Of a DNA stretch of 64,000 nt, positions 11,901 to 22,145 are shown piece by piece. The notes under the pieces are model-generated. The model ran no database searches. It was not told where the DNA came from and worked only from the letters and a program-made list of their open reading frames with translations. Source of the DNA: Skeletonema tropicum (lineage: Eukaryota > Bacillariophyta > Thalassiosirophyceae > Thalassiosirales > Thalassiosiraceae); assembly GCA_037178625.1 (NCBI GenBank), contig CM074130.1, positions 3,596,001-3,660,000 of the forward strand, read 5' to 3'. Position numbers and translations under genes: made by a program. Position 1 is the stretch's first letter, and each line of letters begins with the position of its first letter.

Positions 11901-12465
11901 TGACGCGGATGAGCCGTTTGAATCTTCAGAGCGGTGTAAGAGGCTGGAGGAGCAGATTGCTCTCATTGAAAAAGAAATCGCGAGAGTTAATGCTGCTACG
12001 GAACGTCGCCTTGCCTTGACCAAAGAGGCAGAGAAACACCGGGATGCCGCGAGGGCGAAAATTTTTAGCAAAGGTGACAGTGCCAGAAGTGTCGATGTCA
12101 AAGTGAGAGCGCGAAAGGGGAAAGCTGGTAGAAAGTCTAGCGAAGGTAAAGACTCGCGCTCTCCCTCTATTACAACAGAAGGCGCTGCTGATGAACCGGA
12201 CAATGTGAAATCCGATGTTGGCATCAAGACTAAGGTAGAGGCAAAAGCAAAGGAAGTTGTTGGGGATGTTGAAGAAGCAAAAGTTGATACGACAGAAACA
12301 AAAAATGAAGGAGTCTGCGAAGATGCGAAGAAGGAAGAAGTTACCGCGGGCGATGTTAAGGTAGCAGTTGAAAGCGATAAGATGGATGCCGAGCTCATCA
12401 AGGAGGACAACACACAGGTAACTGGCGAAGCAACCACGAAAGCATTACCAAAAAGCGAGAGTTAG
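8952..12465 (+). CDS. Bromodomain-PWWP chromatin protein
   Basis: Two exons, 8952-10765 and 10851-12465, encode about 1142 residues. The intron (85 bp, GTAAGT...TTCACAG) carries a perfect TACTAAC branch site near 10823. The N-terminus is rich in Gly, Gln and Pro (a run of ten prolines) and has a small repeat (EEFARED, EEFARDD). A basic Lys/Pro stretch follows, then a bromodomain at about residues 295-417 (VPFLAEFSRPVS, HHPMDLGHVCRAI, FSNCIKFHTHPSN). A PWWP domain at about 577-680 spans the intron (KPYWPAIVLGI and YFLVEFMGSHEFIWV). The C-terminus is a long charged coiled region. Bromodomains bind acetyl-lysine and PWWP domains bind methylated histone/DNA, so a nuclear chromatin reader is likely. 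No catalytic domain is visible. Confidence 0.9.
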
Positions 12466-12683
12466 TTCTGCATTGGCGAGTTAATCAAAAATCTGTAATT
12501 CATTTCACTCGTAGAAAGAAATACAACTTTATCTCTTCCTATTCTTGACATAATCACTGTCCATCTATGCAATGTGAATTGTATTTTCATTCTTTTATTC
12601 AGCCAAAGGCCTGAGATCGAAGTACCAAACTCCAATTAAGAAAAATCAACTCTGACTGGATGCCCCACCCTGATTTAATACAT

Positions 12684-13339
12684 TTATCGCCCCTTCTTCC
12701 CACGAGTCCCCTTTGCAAAGGTAGTGATGACTTCATCATCGTCCTCATCAGCTGCCGTGCTTTTCTTATTGGCATTATTGCGCCTCTCTGCCTTGAGCCT
12801 TTCCCTTAACTTTTGCTCCGTCTTTCGTAGCTTCTTTTGAGCCTTCTCATTTTGTTTTGCAGCGAAAGCATCCTCGTCTGACACTAAGTCCTGTACGATT
12901 GTTTTGTCTATATGTTCATCTGTAGATCGGCTTTCGATGATCTTATTCCTCGCCTTGATGACTAAAGCAATCACCCCCCTGAAATTCACAAAATCTTTCT
13001 GGTAAGAGATTGAAATGACAACTAGACATAAAATAATAGGCATTAAGAAGTAACTTACAATGCTGGCAGACCATACTCCAGCGGAATAAACTTAAAGAAC
13101 GCCTATAATATAGATTGTAGCAGGAGAAGAGAATAAAGCGAGTTAGAATAATTGAAGAATATTTATATGCGTCGTATTAGGTAGGTGACAGCATTTGCAT
13201 TGCTCGATCATTGTTCCTGCCCAAAGAAAAAAAATGAGCTAGAAGATCTAGCAGATTTGGCATTACTTACATACGTCGAGCACACTGCCAAGAGGGGAAA
13301 TGCTAAGACAAAATTGTCATGAGTGAAGAAGATTGCCAT
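12684..13339 (-). CDS. Small membrane protein with basic C-terminal tail
   Basis: Three exons (13271-13339, 13059-13102, 12684-12978) joined at good GT-AG sites give an intact frame of 135 residues. The first 40 residues hold two short hydrophobic segments (VLAFPLLAVCSTYAFF and GLPALGVIALVI) around KFIPLEYG. The remainder is a charged, lysine/arginine-rich coiled coil ending GTRGKKGR. A small membrane protein, perhaps of the ER, with a cytosolic basic tail is a reasonable description. I do not recognise the family. The 44-bp middle exon is easy to miss by automated annotation. Exon phases (0, then 2) are consistent, which supports the model. Confidence 0.65.
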
Positions 13340-13651
13340 AGTGTTGATATCAAGTAGTAGGGTAGGGGCGTGGCAACTTTCCTGCGCTATGGTACGATAC
13401 GGAGGACGCGGTGTTGAGACTTGAGACTCCACTTGAGACAGCGGAGAGCTCAAAAACGCAGCAAGAGCAAGCAAGAGAGATGAGAAGGGTTATGATTCGA
13501 CGGACGGACCTGTTTGGGTTCATAGATGTAGACGAGATACACAGACTGCAAGAGACTGCAAGCAAGCTATGCAAGTCGATGATTCCAAGAAGTAATCAAT
13601 CCATCTTTTTCGGTCCATTGTAAGATGCTTTCATATTTGCGACATTACTTC

Positions 13652-14842
13652 TTATATGGTGATGAATTCCTCAGGCCTACTCAGACAGTCTTCACGCGCC
13701 CCAGTTGGATTCACAATATACATAGCAATTACTGTTCTGCCATACTTTCTATTTCTGACACCCACCAATACACCACCATCTTCTCTCACGATAGCATGGG
13801 GCAGACATCCTAATTCAACAGGATACTCTATGAGAATTACTGTATCCTCAGTCACCAGTACAGAGTTCGCCACTGCATCTATCAGATCTGCGTATACAAT
13901 CTCTTCGTAAGGAGGACACAATGTCACAAGATCATACTTGGCATTTGGATCAATACCCACCGTTTCAGGTTGACGCAATGCTCGGAAAGCGTCTGCACAG
14001 ACAACCTTTGCCACAGGCTCTCCTTCTTCACCGATACCTGAGCCGACACCTCCTTCATTCCATCCATCGAATCCACATTTCTCAATGTTTCTCTCACATG
14101 TCGAGCAACAGTCTTCTGCCATGTCTACAAAGGTACAGTGACGGACTCCTCGGCTTAAACTTTCCAAACCGACAGACCCACTGCCACTAAATATATCCAA
14201 ATGGCGTGTCCTGCACTTGATACTTCCCGCAACAACATCATCATACAAGCCGAAACTTGTAAAGGTAGAATATACTGCCTCTTTCACTTTCCCCATCATT
14301 GGCCTGAGGTAAACAGTGGGCGATTCCAACTTTCTACCCCGACAAGATCCACCCAATATTTTCAAATTGGAAGGGTTGTTGTATCTCTGTGAATCACGAG
14401 CCTGTCCTTGTGCACGAAGTTGGGAAGAATCTGACCCTCCTTCATTGGGGCGGAACTTGCGTGTTTGAGAATTTTTCGGTACGACGTGACCTAGCGTGGG
14501 GCGTTTGGCAGTTACGTGACGTTTGAGATTTGCTGGAAGTTCTTGAGACAAGTCGGCAGTTTTGATGGTGGTTGGATCGATTTCTGGTGATCGACGACGG
14601 CGATTTGGCCGCTTCATTGTGATGGTAGAACTCCTCGATGAGGCCCGTGTATATGTTGGTGTGGGTAATGCAAATTGTTGTCGTGTAATCGATTGGTTTA
14701 TTTTCAAATGATTCTGAGAAGGGACAAATGAGTATGCATTTGTTCTTGTTGTTGCGTGATGGAAGAGCAGTATTGTAAGACATGACAAGAAGGCGGATTT
14801 TGTCCTCTGGCTGCTTCGACGGCCGACAGAAAAATTCATCAT
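13652..14842 (-). CDS. RsmD-like 16S rRNA (guanine-N2) methyltransferase, probably plastid-targeted
   Basis: Single exon of 396 residues. The N-terminal 40 residues are a hydrophobic signal (SAFLSCLTILLFHH) followed by NAYSFVPSQ, which resembles the diatom plastid ASAFAP cleavage context with an aromatic residue. The C-terminal half is an RsmD-family methyltransferase: KILGGSCRGRKLESP, LRPMMGKVKEAVYSTF, SAM-binding LDIFSGSGSVGLESLSRG and LIEYPVEL. RsmD methylates G966 of bacterial small-subunit rRNA, so this enzyme probably acts on plastid (or mitochondrial) 16S rRNA. The catalytic motif IV, normally (D/N)PPY, reads LCPPYE, so the first residue is Cys. I chose the ATG at 14842. It is divergent from OTC, with 375 bp between start codons. 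Confidence 0.88.
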   Translation of the reverse strand: MMNFSVGRRSSQRTKSAFLSCLTILLFHHATTRTNAYSFVPSQNHLKINQSITRQQFALPTPTYTRASSRSSTITMKRPNRRRRSPEIDPTTIKTADLSQELPANLKRHVTAKRPTLGHVVPKNSQTRKFRPNEGGSDSSQLRAQGQARDSQRYNNPSNLKILGGSCRGRKLESPTVYLRPMMGKVKEAVYSTFTSFGLYDDVVAGSIKCRTRHLDIFSGSGSVGLESLSRGVRHCTFVDMAEDCCSTCERNIEKCGFDGWNEGGVGSGIGEEGEPVAKVVCADAFRALRQPETVGIDPNAKYDLVTLCPPYEEIVYADLIDAVANSVLVTEDTVILIEYPVELGCLPHAIVREDGGVLVGVRNRKYGRTVIAMYIVNPTGAREDCLSRPEEFITI

Positions 14843-15217
14843 TATCAATTCAGAGCAATTGGTAAATAATTATTGTTCACTGTAGCTGTGTCCTTCGGCT
14901 CATTATCACTGGCGCTGGCGTCAGTATTTCTGATGTGCTCTTTTGCGCTGATGGCTGGCGGAAGATGATAGATGATAATGGCATGAGATTATGGCATACT
15001 TAGCGATAGATGGCGATACATGGTATGCCACGTGGAACTGTCTCCAATTTACAAATCATCGTCATCGTGACACCGCTCAGCTCAAATAGCTCACCAAAAG
15101 ATCTTTCTTTGCAAATACATGCATTCCAATCAATCCGAACGCTTCATTGCATCCTATCAAATTCACTTCCATTGACAACATCAATAGCATTACTGTGCCA
15201 ACTTATCTGACAACAAA
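14843..15217. promoter_or_regulatory. Divergent promoter region between RsmD-like and OTC genes
   Basis: These 375 bp separate two divergent start codons, so both promoters and 5' UTRs must lie here. No TATA box or other motif stands out. The assignment rests on gene arrangement alone. Confidence 0.5.
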
Positions 15218-16276
15218 ATGTTCTCCACACTACGATACGTAAACCAACCCGCTCTTTCTTCTGCAGCCAAGAGCTTCTTCAAAAATGGAGTTGCAAAACG
15301 TGGCATGTCCATTGCTGCACTCAACGGCTTCGAAGGGAAACATTTCATCTCTATCGATCAACTCAGTAACGAAGAGTTGCGTGGATTGCTCGATCTATCA
15401 AAGAAGTACAGAGATACCTACGGAAAGGGATCATCTGTCAATCCTGTCACTGCTCCAAAGCCTCTTACTGGACAATCTGTGTCCATGATCTTCCAAAAAC
15501 GATCCACCCGAACCCGTGTATCCACTGAGACTGGTATGACACTATTGGGAGGACAGAGTCTCTTCCTAGGCCCATCAGACATTCAGCTTGGAGTCAATGA
15601 ATCTATGCGTGATACCGCCTTGGTTCTAAGCCGTTTCAACTCACTTGTGCTTGCTCGTGTATTCTCACACAATGATGTTCTTGAGTTGAGTGAACATGCC
15701 ACTGTTCCAGTTATCAACGCTCTCAGTGATTTGCACCACCCTCTTCAAACATTGGCAGATTTGATGGCGTTGGAGGACCATTTTGGAGATGTCAAGGGGA
15801 AAACATTGGCATGGGTAGGTGATGGTAACAATGTACTTCATGATCTTATGCTTGGAGGAGCCAAGCTTGGTATGAACATTAGAATTGCAACTCCAGAGGG
15901 TTATGAAGCTAATGCGGGAGTTCTCGAAACAACAAAGAAACTAGCTGCTGAAAATGGTACTGAAGATGTATTCCTCACCACTGTTGCATCCGAAGCTGTG
16001 AAGGGAAGTGATGTTGTCGTCACGGACACTTGGGTGTCAATGGGACAAGAGGATGAATACGAGCAACGAGTGAAAGAGTTCGATGGGTATCAGGTCAATG
16101 CAGATTTAATGGGGCAAGCTAATCCAGGGGCAGTTTTCTTGCATTGTCTTCCTCGTCATCCTGAGGAAGTCAGTGATGAGGTATTCTATTCTCCACAATC
16201 GCTGGTATTCCCAGAAGCAGAGAATCGAATGTGGACCGTGATGGCTGTGATGGCAGCTCAGCTTGGAAAAATGTAG
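15218..16276 (+). CDS. OTC: Ornithine carbamoyltransferase, mitochondrial
   Basis: Intact single-exon enzyme of 352 residues that makes citrulline from ornithine and carbamoyl phosphate in arginine synthesis and the urea cycle. The carbamoyl-phosphate motif STRTR is at residues 96-100. HHPLQTLADLM carries the HPxQ motif. The ornithine-binding DTWVSMG is near 269 and HCLPRH near 309. The first 32 residues are basic, Ser/Ala-rich and lack acids (MFSTLRYVNQPALSSAAKSF), as expected of a mitochondrial presequence; diatoms run a urea cycle with mitochondrial OTC. The second Phe/Leu-rich part is typical of the eukaryotic/bacterial catabolic-anabolic OTC family. The ATG at 15218 is the first in frame. 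Confidence 0.96.
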   Translation: MFSTLRYVNQPALSSAAKSFFKNGVAKRGMSIAALNGFEGKHFISIDQLSNEELRGLLDLSKKYRDTYGKGSSVNPVTAPKPLTGQSVSMIFQKRSTRTRVSTETGMTLLGGQSLFLGPSDIQLGVNESMRDTALVLSRFNSLVLARVFSHNDVLELSEHATVPVINALSDLHHPLQTLADLMALEDHFGDVKGKTLAWVGDGNNVLHDLMLGGAKLGMNIRIATPEGYEANAGVLETTKKLAAENGTEDVFLTTVASEAVKGSDVVVTDTWVSMGQEDEYEQRVKEFDGYQVNADLMGQANPGAVFLHCLPRHPEEVSDEVFYSPQSLVFPEAENRMWTVMAVMAAQLGKM

Positions 16277-16423
16277 GCTTGTTTGACAAACATTAAAATA
16301 AGTATGTATGTGTGCTGGATGGGTTAGGTAGAATGCGTATAAAAGTATATATCCAATATATTACTTTATTCACTTTGTGTACCATACGCAGAGCATTTCT
16401 TTGCAAAACAGAGCACTATCTCT

Positions 16424-17287
16424 TCACAGTATTTGCTTCGTCAGAAACGGAAGCGCCTTTGCAATCAAGTAGGCAACAATTGCATGCACCACAAAAGCTG
16501 CACCCCAGTAGCATCTTCGGATCCCCAACACACCACGAAATGCCAAGGTAAACACGAATGCAACAACTAGACCAGACAAAAGCACCCATAGTAGATCGAG
16601 TTGCGTGATGACGTCTTGATTCCAACAGAATCCATCATTGCATGACAAGAGCGGTAGCTGAAACAGTGCATCAACAGTCAAACCCGCAGCCATGGGAATA
16701 ACAAACACCCACGTATTTCCATTAGTCAAATCGACATCGCGAGGACTCGGCACAAACTTTATGATTGCATAACAAAGTGCTGACATGCCCCAAATCCAAT
16801 TCAGAGCATCGTTATTGTTGAAAGGTGCATTACCAGAAATCGTATTCCAACACAACCTAGCAGAGAGATAGTAGATTGATGAAGCAGTTCGTTTAAATGC
16901 GTCTCTATGAGGAGGTATAACCTTGAAAGGGCGTTCCATCACAATAGTTTGCTTTGGTGCCCGATCTACAATGGATATTCCAGATGAAGCAGTGACGATC
17001 GAAGCAATAGCAGCAAGGATTGATACAGCATTTAGCATGATGTTTACATGGTGTGCAACAATAGCAATGCATACCAATAGTGTCGAAACTACTCCAGTGA
17101 TTCCATGCGTGCTTCTGAAAACAAGACGTGGGGAGTGCCTCCTTCGTTCTCGCAGTCTCAATGGCTCCTTGATTGGTTTGGAACGGTTTGAAGCATTGCT
17201 GATTTGCTTTGGAGGAGCAATGCTTGCTCTGGTCAATGCATCGGTGGCATCGCAGCTGTGATGATCGAGCTCTGCTCTTGGTGGCAT
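16424..17287 (-). CDS. Multi-pass membrane protein, uncharacterised
   Basis: Single exon, 287 residues, starting at the ATG at 17287. After a basic cytosolic N-terminus of about 60 residues there are about six hydrophobic segments (GVVSTLLVCIAIVAHHV, LNAVSILAAIASIVTA, LNWIWGMSALCYAIIKFV, TWVFVIPMAAGLTVDALF, LLWVLLSGLVVAFVFTLAF, AAFVVHAIVAYLIAKAL). A soluble loop with NNNDALNW lies between TM2 and TM3. No catalytic or transport signature is recognisable. It is convergent with OTC and divergent from the amino-acid transporter (245 bp between start codons). Confidence 0.7.
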   Translation of the reverse strand: MPPRAELDHHSCDATDALTRASIAPPKQISNASNRSKPIKEPLRLRERRRHSPRLVFRSTHGITGVVSTLLVCIAIVAHHVNIMLNAVSILAAIASIVTASSGISIVDRAPKQTIVMERPFKVIPPHRDAFKRTASSIYYLSARLCWNTISGNAPFNNNDALNWIWGMSALCYAIIKFVPSPRDVDLTNGNTWVFVIPMAAGLTVDALFQLPLLSCNDGFCWNQDVITQLDLLWVLLSGLVVAFVFTLAFRGVLGIRRCYWGAAFVVHAIVAYLIAKALPFLTKQIL

Positions 17288-17532
17288 TGTCAATGATGGT
17301 GGCGATAGAGATATACTCCTACTTAAGTATTATATGATGTTATGAAAAACCAATTGAAATTGCCTTCGCTAAGTATGCCACGCCAATGCCATTGGTCGAC
17401 GACGATCAAGATCAAGATGCCGATCGATGCGTGGGTTCTGAAAGAGTGCGTCATTTTCGATATTCTCATTTCAGTCCACCACAAACGGCATATGGTATCA
17501 CGTGATGGTCACGTGTCACGACGCTCAACGCC

Positions 17533-19401
17533 ATGCCATTATGTCGATTACTGCGACGCAATAGTATACATACAGGAACAATTGCAATGACCAACACGAC
17601 GCTACGGCAAAGGGACCGGGTCGATCTTGAACCACTGCTGCTACACGAAGAAGGAACTGATGGCAGCAGCAGTAGGTTGGATGGTGGTGACGACGACGAC
17701 GAGAGTCATAACCATCATCACGAGCACACAAAAGCAATAACATCATGCTGCTCCAACATTTCTCCAGGATCAATATCCAATCTATGCAGTGCTACGCTTG
17801 GTGCAGGCGCCCTCTCACTTCCCTATGCGATGAGTTTGACTGGCATAGTATTTGGTGTTCTGTTGCTTCTCCTATCAGCTTACTTGACAATACTATCAAT
17901 CAACATTATTATTGAAGCATGTGTGGTGACGCAACAATTCAAATTCGAAGACGTTAGTAAGAGACTTGCTGGACCATCGATGGCAATTGCATTAGAGGCA
18001 TCTCTCCTTGTGTTTTGCTTTGGGACAGCTGTAGCATACATTGTAGCTGTGGGGGATATTCTGGATCAGGGGTTGCACTCAATCACATTTCTATGGGAGC
18101 CAGGGAGCAAATTCGTGTCAATGTATAGTAAAGAGCGCGTCATGATATTGTTTTGGACAGTTATGCTCCTTCCTCTATCACTTCAAACAAAATTGAAACG
18201 ATTGGAAAAATTCTCATCGCTGGGTGTGCTGAGCATCATATTCTTGGTAATTTCAGCAGTGATTCATTCCATAATTCATGGAGATGTGATTGCATCTGGA
18301 GCGAATTCTTCTTCCAGTCCGCCGGTAGAAGTGATGTCGTTGCTTTGGCCAAAGTCATTTGTTAGTATGCTGCAAGCATTCCCAATCATTATCTTTGCAT
18401 TCAGTTGTCAGGTGAATGTTTGTCAAATTTATGAGGAGCTGAAGCTGAAACCTGCAACGTCCAGTATTAGAGATGCTTCCGATAATGATGTATCCAATGT
18501 GACATTCCTAAAATTGAAGCAACAAATGATGGAGCACATTACAAGAAATGGTATTATACTATGCACAAGCCTGTACTTATTGATTGGAGTATTTGGATTT
18601 CTAGATTTTACCAAAACAACAACTGATGATATTCTTATCAATTATTGCATTCAAGTAACCCACGATGCACTCATGACTGCAGGTAAGAAGTTGCTAGACA
18701 TAAATCATCCGACTGTTCGTCAATGTGCTAACAGCTGCTGTTTCACACATAAGCTACATTTTCGGTGTTTGTAGCTGTGGTTGTAGCCTTCCCTTTTAAT
18801 ATACTACCCGCTAGAGTTACCCTCAAGCTGATATTTGATCGTCTAAAAGCGAAGAGAAGACTCTGCTTAAATCGAGGGCCTAGTGTGGATGAAGACACCA
18901 ACTCGCAGCGTACACCTGTATCTTTAGAGATAGATGCAGGCTCTCCAATACAATCCAGTGGTTCTCTAACCGAACCTCTTATTACTGATCAAAATCCAGT
19001 GCAGAATCCAGCAGAGCATGTGTTGATCACACTACTTCTTTCTGGTGGAGCTCTCATTGTAGCAATTTTTGTGCCAGGAATTTCAATTGTTTTTGGTCTC
19101 ATGGGTGAGTACTTGTTGCTATATATCATTGCCATTGTCTATAATAATGGCGCTGGTATCTTTACTTATGTATGCTCAATCTACTTTACTTGCAGGTGGC
19201 ACTGCAGCATCAATAATCAGCTTCATTCTTCCAGGAATGTTTGTACAAAAGATGAAAGAACGAAGTGGAAGCACGTCGCGAATTGGCAAAGTATTTGTGT
19301 GGGGAGGATTGGTGATAGGGATTCTCTCAACAGGTACAACTCTGTATGGTATCTTCAACAATGATAGTGCGGATGGTACCACGTGTACTTCTCAATTATA
19401 A
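17533..19401 (+). CDS. Amino acid/auxin permease family (SLC38-like) transporter
   Basis: Three exons (17533-18682, 18754-19104, 19196-19401) give 568 residues with about eleven transmembrane helices. Family marks are SISNLCSATLGAGALSLPYA in TM1, a long acidic N-terminus with a HNHHHEH stretch, and VFGLMGGTAASIISFILPG in a late helix created by the second splice. This family uses sodium or proton gradients to move neutral amino acids across plasma, vacuolar or lysosomal membranes. At the first intron both AAG (18753) and TAG (18774) acceptors keep the frame. I chose the first because it gives a full-length helix; use of the second would delete seven residues. The ATG at 17587 is an alternative start. 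Confidence 0.88.
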
Positions 19402-19498
19402 TAATAATAAAAAAATTATTACTCAACTATCCTAACTGAATTCTAAAGTATTCCTTGCTCTCGTGTAATAGATAAACCCAGCACCTACTGTCATCGCT

Positions 19499-22145
19499 TT
19501 AGTAATCCCATAGGTCATCTGGCTTAACAATTTCTTCTCCAGCCTTAATGTCACGACTAGCAACCAAGAAGATATCGAAAGAATGACGATGACGATCGTA
19601 CACAGGAGAATATTTTGGACGTGCTCCATCAGGGTGTGCAGGAACCCAACGACGAATATTCACTTCGCTTGCATCATCGGATTCCCTAATCACACGAGAG
19701 CCGCCAATCTCGACGTAAATCTTGCCACTTCCATCGCGCGCAGAGTGCCCGTTCTCTTCAATATACTCAACGAAGTCAGTAAGAACTTCAGCTTCGCCAA
19801 CGCCCTCAAGGTGGGCAGTAGCATTGGAATCTTTTGCACTATCCTCGGAAACCTCAAGAGATGCAGCGAGATGGGTGGGCATAATGTACGAACCTTCAGG
19901 GATATCAACTGTAGCATAAACAGCAGCATCGTGTTCTGCACCCTCCTTGGATTCACGAATAACGAACGCACTTTCATCTTCATTATTAGGATAGTACTCA
20001 AACAACTCTTTCGTCATATCAAGACCACGATACGCGCACTCGAAAGGCTCCGGTTCGCGACGGCAATAAATTGTTTCCCATGCACGTGGAGGAACTTGAT
20101 AAGAGCGCTGAGTGGCCCCATCAAATTGAATCAAAGCTGGTTTCTTTGACTTCATTGGCTGCAAGCGATCAAAGATGCGGTAGTTGATCTCATCAGTTTG
20201 TCCATACCAATATTTGCGACAAGAGGAATCTCTGCACGCAACAATAAAGGAATTGGGATCGACGTAGGCTGCTTGGGCATCCTCGTAGACAAAAATAGAA
20301 TCAATCTTGGGATTTCCCTCGAGGAGTTTGGTGAAAGCTTCACGTTTAGGTTGCATTCCCTTATCCGCGCGAGGGTCGACAATCATGGGGGCCTCGCCAG
20401 CATTGATGACAAGTACACCCAATGGGGAGAGAGATTCAACAAGCGCATTCACCGTGTCCGCGTCAGTGTACTCCACCATTCTTTCAGGTTGATTAAGGTC
20501 AGCTACGAGAACGTCAAACTTCCCATTTGCTTCTTTGTCCTTGACGTACGCAAATGCATCAGTAAAAATAAGATTCACGCGATCATCGTCGAAGCAACTA
20601 GGTTGGCTTCCAACGATGTCCGAGCAATCACTGGATCTAGGCAAATACTCTTTCGAAACGGAAACAACCTTTTCATCAAGCTCCACCATGGTAACATCAG
20701 TCACAGATTTGTGTTTCAAAACCTCTCGTAAACTTCCTCCATCGCCTCCGCCAAAGATGCCGACACTCTTGGGGGAAGGATGCGCAAACATGGCAGGCTG
20801 TACAAGAGCCTCGTGAAACACGCGATCAGTTTGGTTGTCCATCTGAAAGAACGGGGAGAAAAATGTTAGTGTCTGCCCAAGAAATTCAATATGACAAGTA
20901 AATACACATTATTCAACTCACATGAAGTACACCATCCAAAAACAAAAGGCGACAAGGAGAGGCATCCTCATATGAAAACCACCTTGGATCCTGAGGAGCC
21001 AAGCCCAAACGCAATCCATCCTCATAGCTTGGCGTCTCGTCCCTTTCCTTTACATCCCAAATATCAATCCTGCTGAATTCAGTTTGCATATTAAGAATAT
21101 GTTCTTTGTAAACAACCTCCAAAGGGCTGGTGACATGCTTTGAAATATCACTGTCGCCATCCAAGTGGTGAACCTTACGTGCATCTTCGGTCCGAAAGCC
21201 ACGCAACTCATGAGACCACACAGTGACAACTTCCTCTTTCTCTCCAGTCTCAGCATTCACCCTGGGAATGCCAAACAACTCCTTAATTGAAGGGAGAACA
21301 GGAAGCAATGGCTTCTCACTGGTAGTGAACATGTCCAAAGTAATTACGCCTTCATCGGGCCATGTGTGGAAGGAGATGTGAGATTCAAGCAAAACGCCGA
21401 CGCAACTTACTCCAGCAGGGTGAAGAGAGTGACAATGATAAGAGAGCATAGTCAATCCTCCAGCGATAACAGAGTCTTGCATAGCTCTTGCAAGACGCGA
21501 CTCTGAGTTCAGGAAGTCGGCCTCGAGGTTTTTCATATCAACGAGGAGATGCTGACCGGAAGGCATAGTTTGATCACGAATGTTACCATCGTTTTCTTTG
21601 TTGATACGATCATAGGTAATTTCACGTTCATGAGGAACATCCCCGGTACCTTCAAGGACAGGTGTGTCAATATTAACGTGAGTCTCACGGATCTTGTAGC
21701 CAAGTGTTGCCACATGCTCCGTCTTGGTACGCTTGGCCTGCTTAATAAGAACCTCACTGGCGGCATCGTCTCCCTCTTTATTGATGATAATCTCACCATT
21801 GGCCGAAACCTCTCCAACCATGTAAGTGGCACTCTTCGAGTTGGATTTCCTTGCTTGAGGATCCGATGGCATCAAAGATTGAGTAGACATGGCTCCGACA
21901 ATCGGCTCAGATTTGATTGCCGCAGCAGGAAGTTGCACTGGCTGTGGCAACTCGATGCCAAGGAGAGAGAGGACTGGTACAGCCAATCTTGCATCGGTAG
22001 GTCCCATGGCCAAGCCGGCTCCAAATGCTACGACCATGGTGGCCATAATAGTGGCAACAAATACACGAACATCGCTGTTAATTATTGCAAAAGAATAAGA
22101 TGAGAAGCGTGAGTTCAAGATCATGTTATTATTTGATACATACAT
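19499..22145 (-). CDS. AdoMet decarboxylase-aminopropyltransferase fusion with SET-like C-terminal domain
   Basis: Two exons (20922-22145 and 19499-20842; 79-bp GTGAGT...TTCAG intron) encode 855 residues. A membrane anchor is at residues 24-46. A class 1 AdoMet decarboxylase follows (about 195-290), with HLLVDM, the self-cleaving ESHISFHTWP (Ser255, His260), but Thr275 where the catalytic Cys (Cys83 of the Thermotoga enzyme) is expected. The intron joins FLDGVLH to MDNQTDRVFHEAL, exactly reconstituting a spermidine-synthase start. GGGDGG is at 439-444, VELDEKVV binds decarboxylated AdoMet, and DLNQP (523-527) replaces DSSDP, keeping the first Asp. From about 716 to the end there is a SET-like region (VYATVDIPEGSYI ... 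FLVASRDIKAGEEIV). AdoMetDC-aminopropyltransferase fusions are reported from diatoms, where long-chain polyamines serve silica formation; that role here is inference. Confidence 0.88.

Noticed and set aside
11598..12437. 279-codon minus-strand ORF opposite the bromodomain-PWWP gene
   Set aside because: Antisense to a Lys/Glu-rich coding stretch, which gives long Ser/Phe/Leu-rich artefact frames.
13411..13623. Plus-strand ORF upstream of the small two-TM gene
   Set aside because: No motif, wrong strand for the neighbouring gene's exons, and overlaps its likely promoter.
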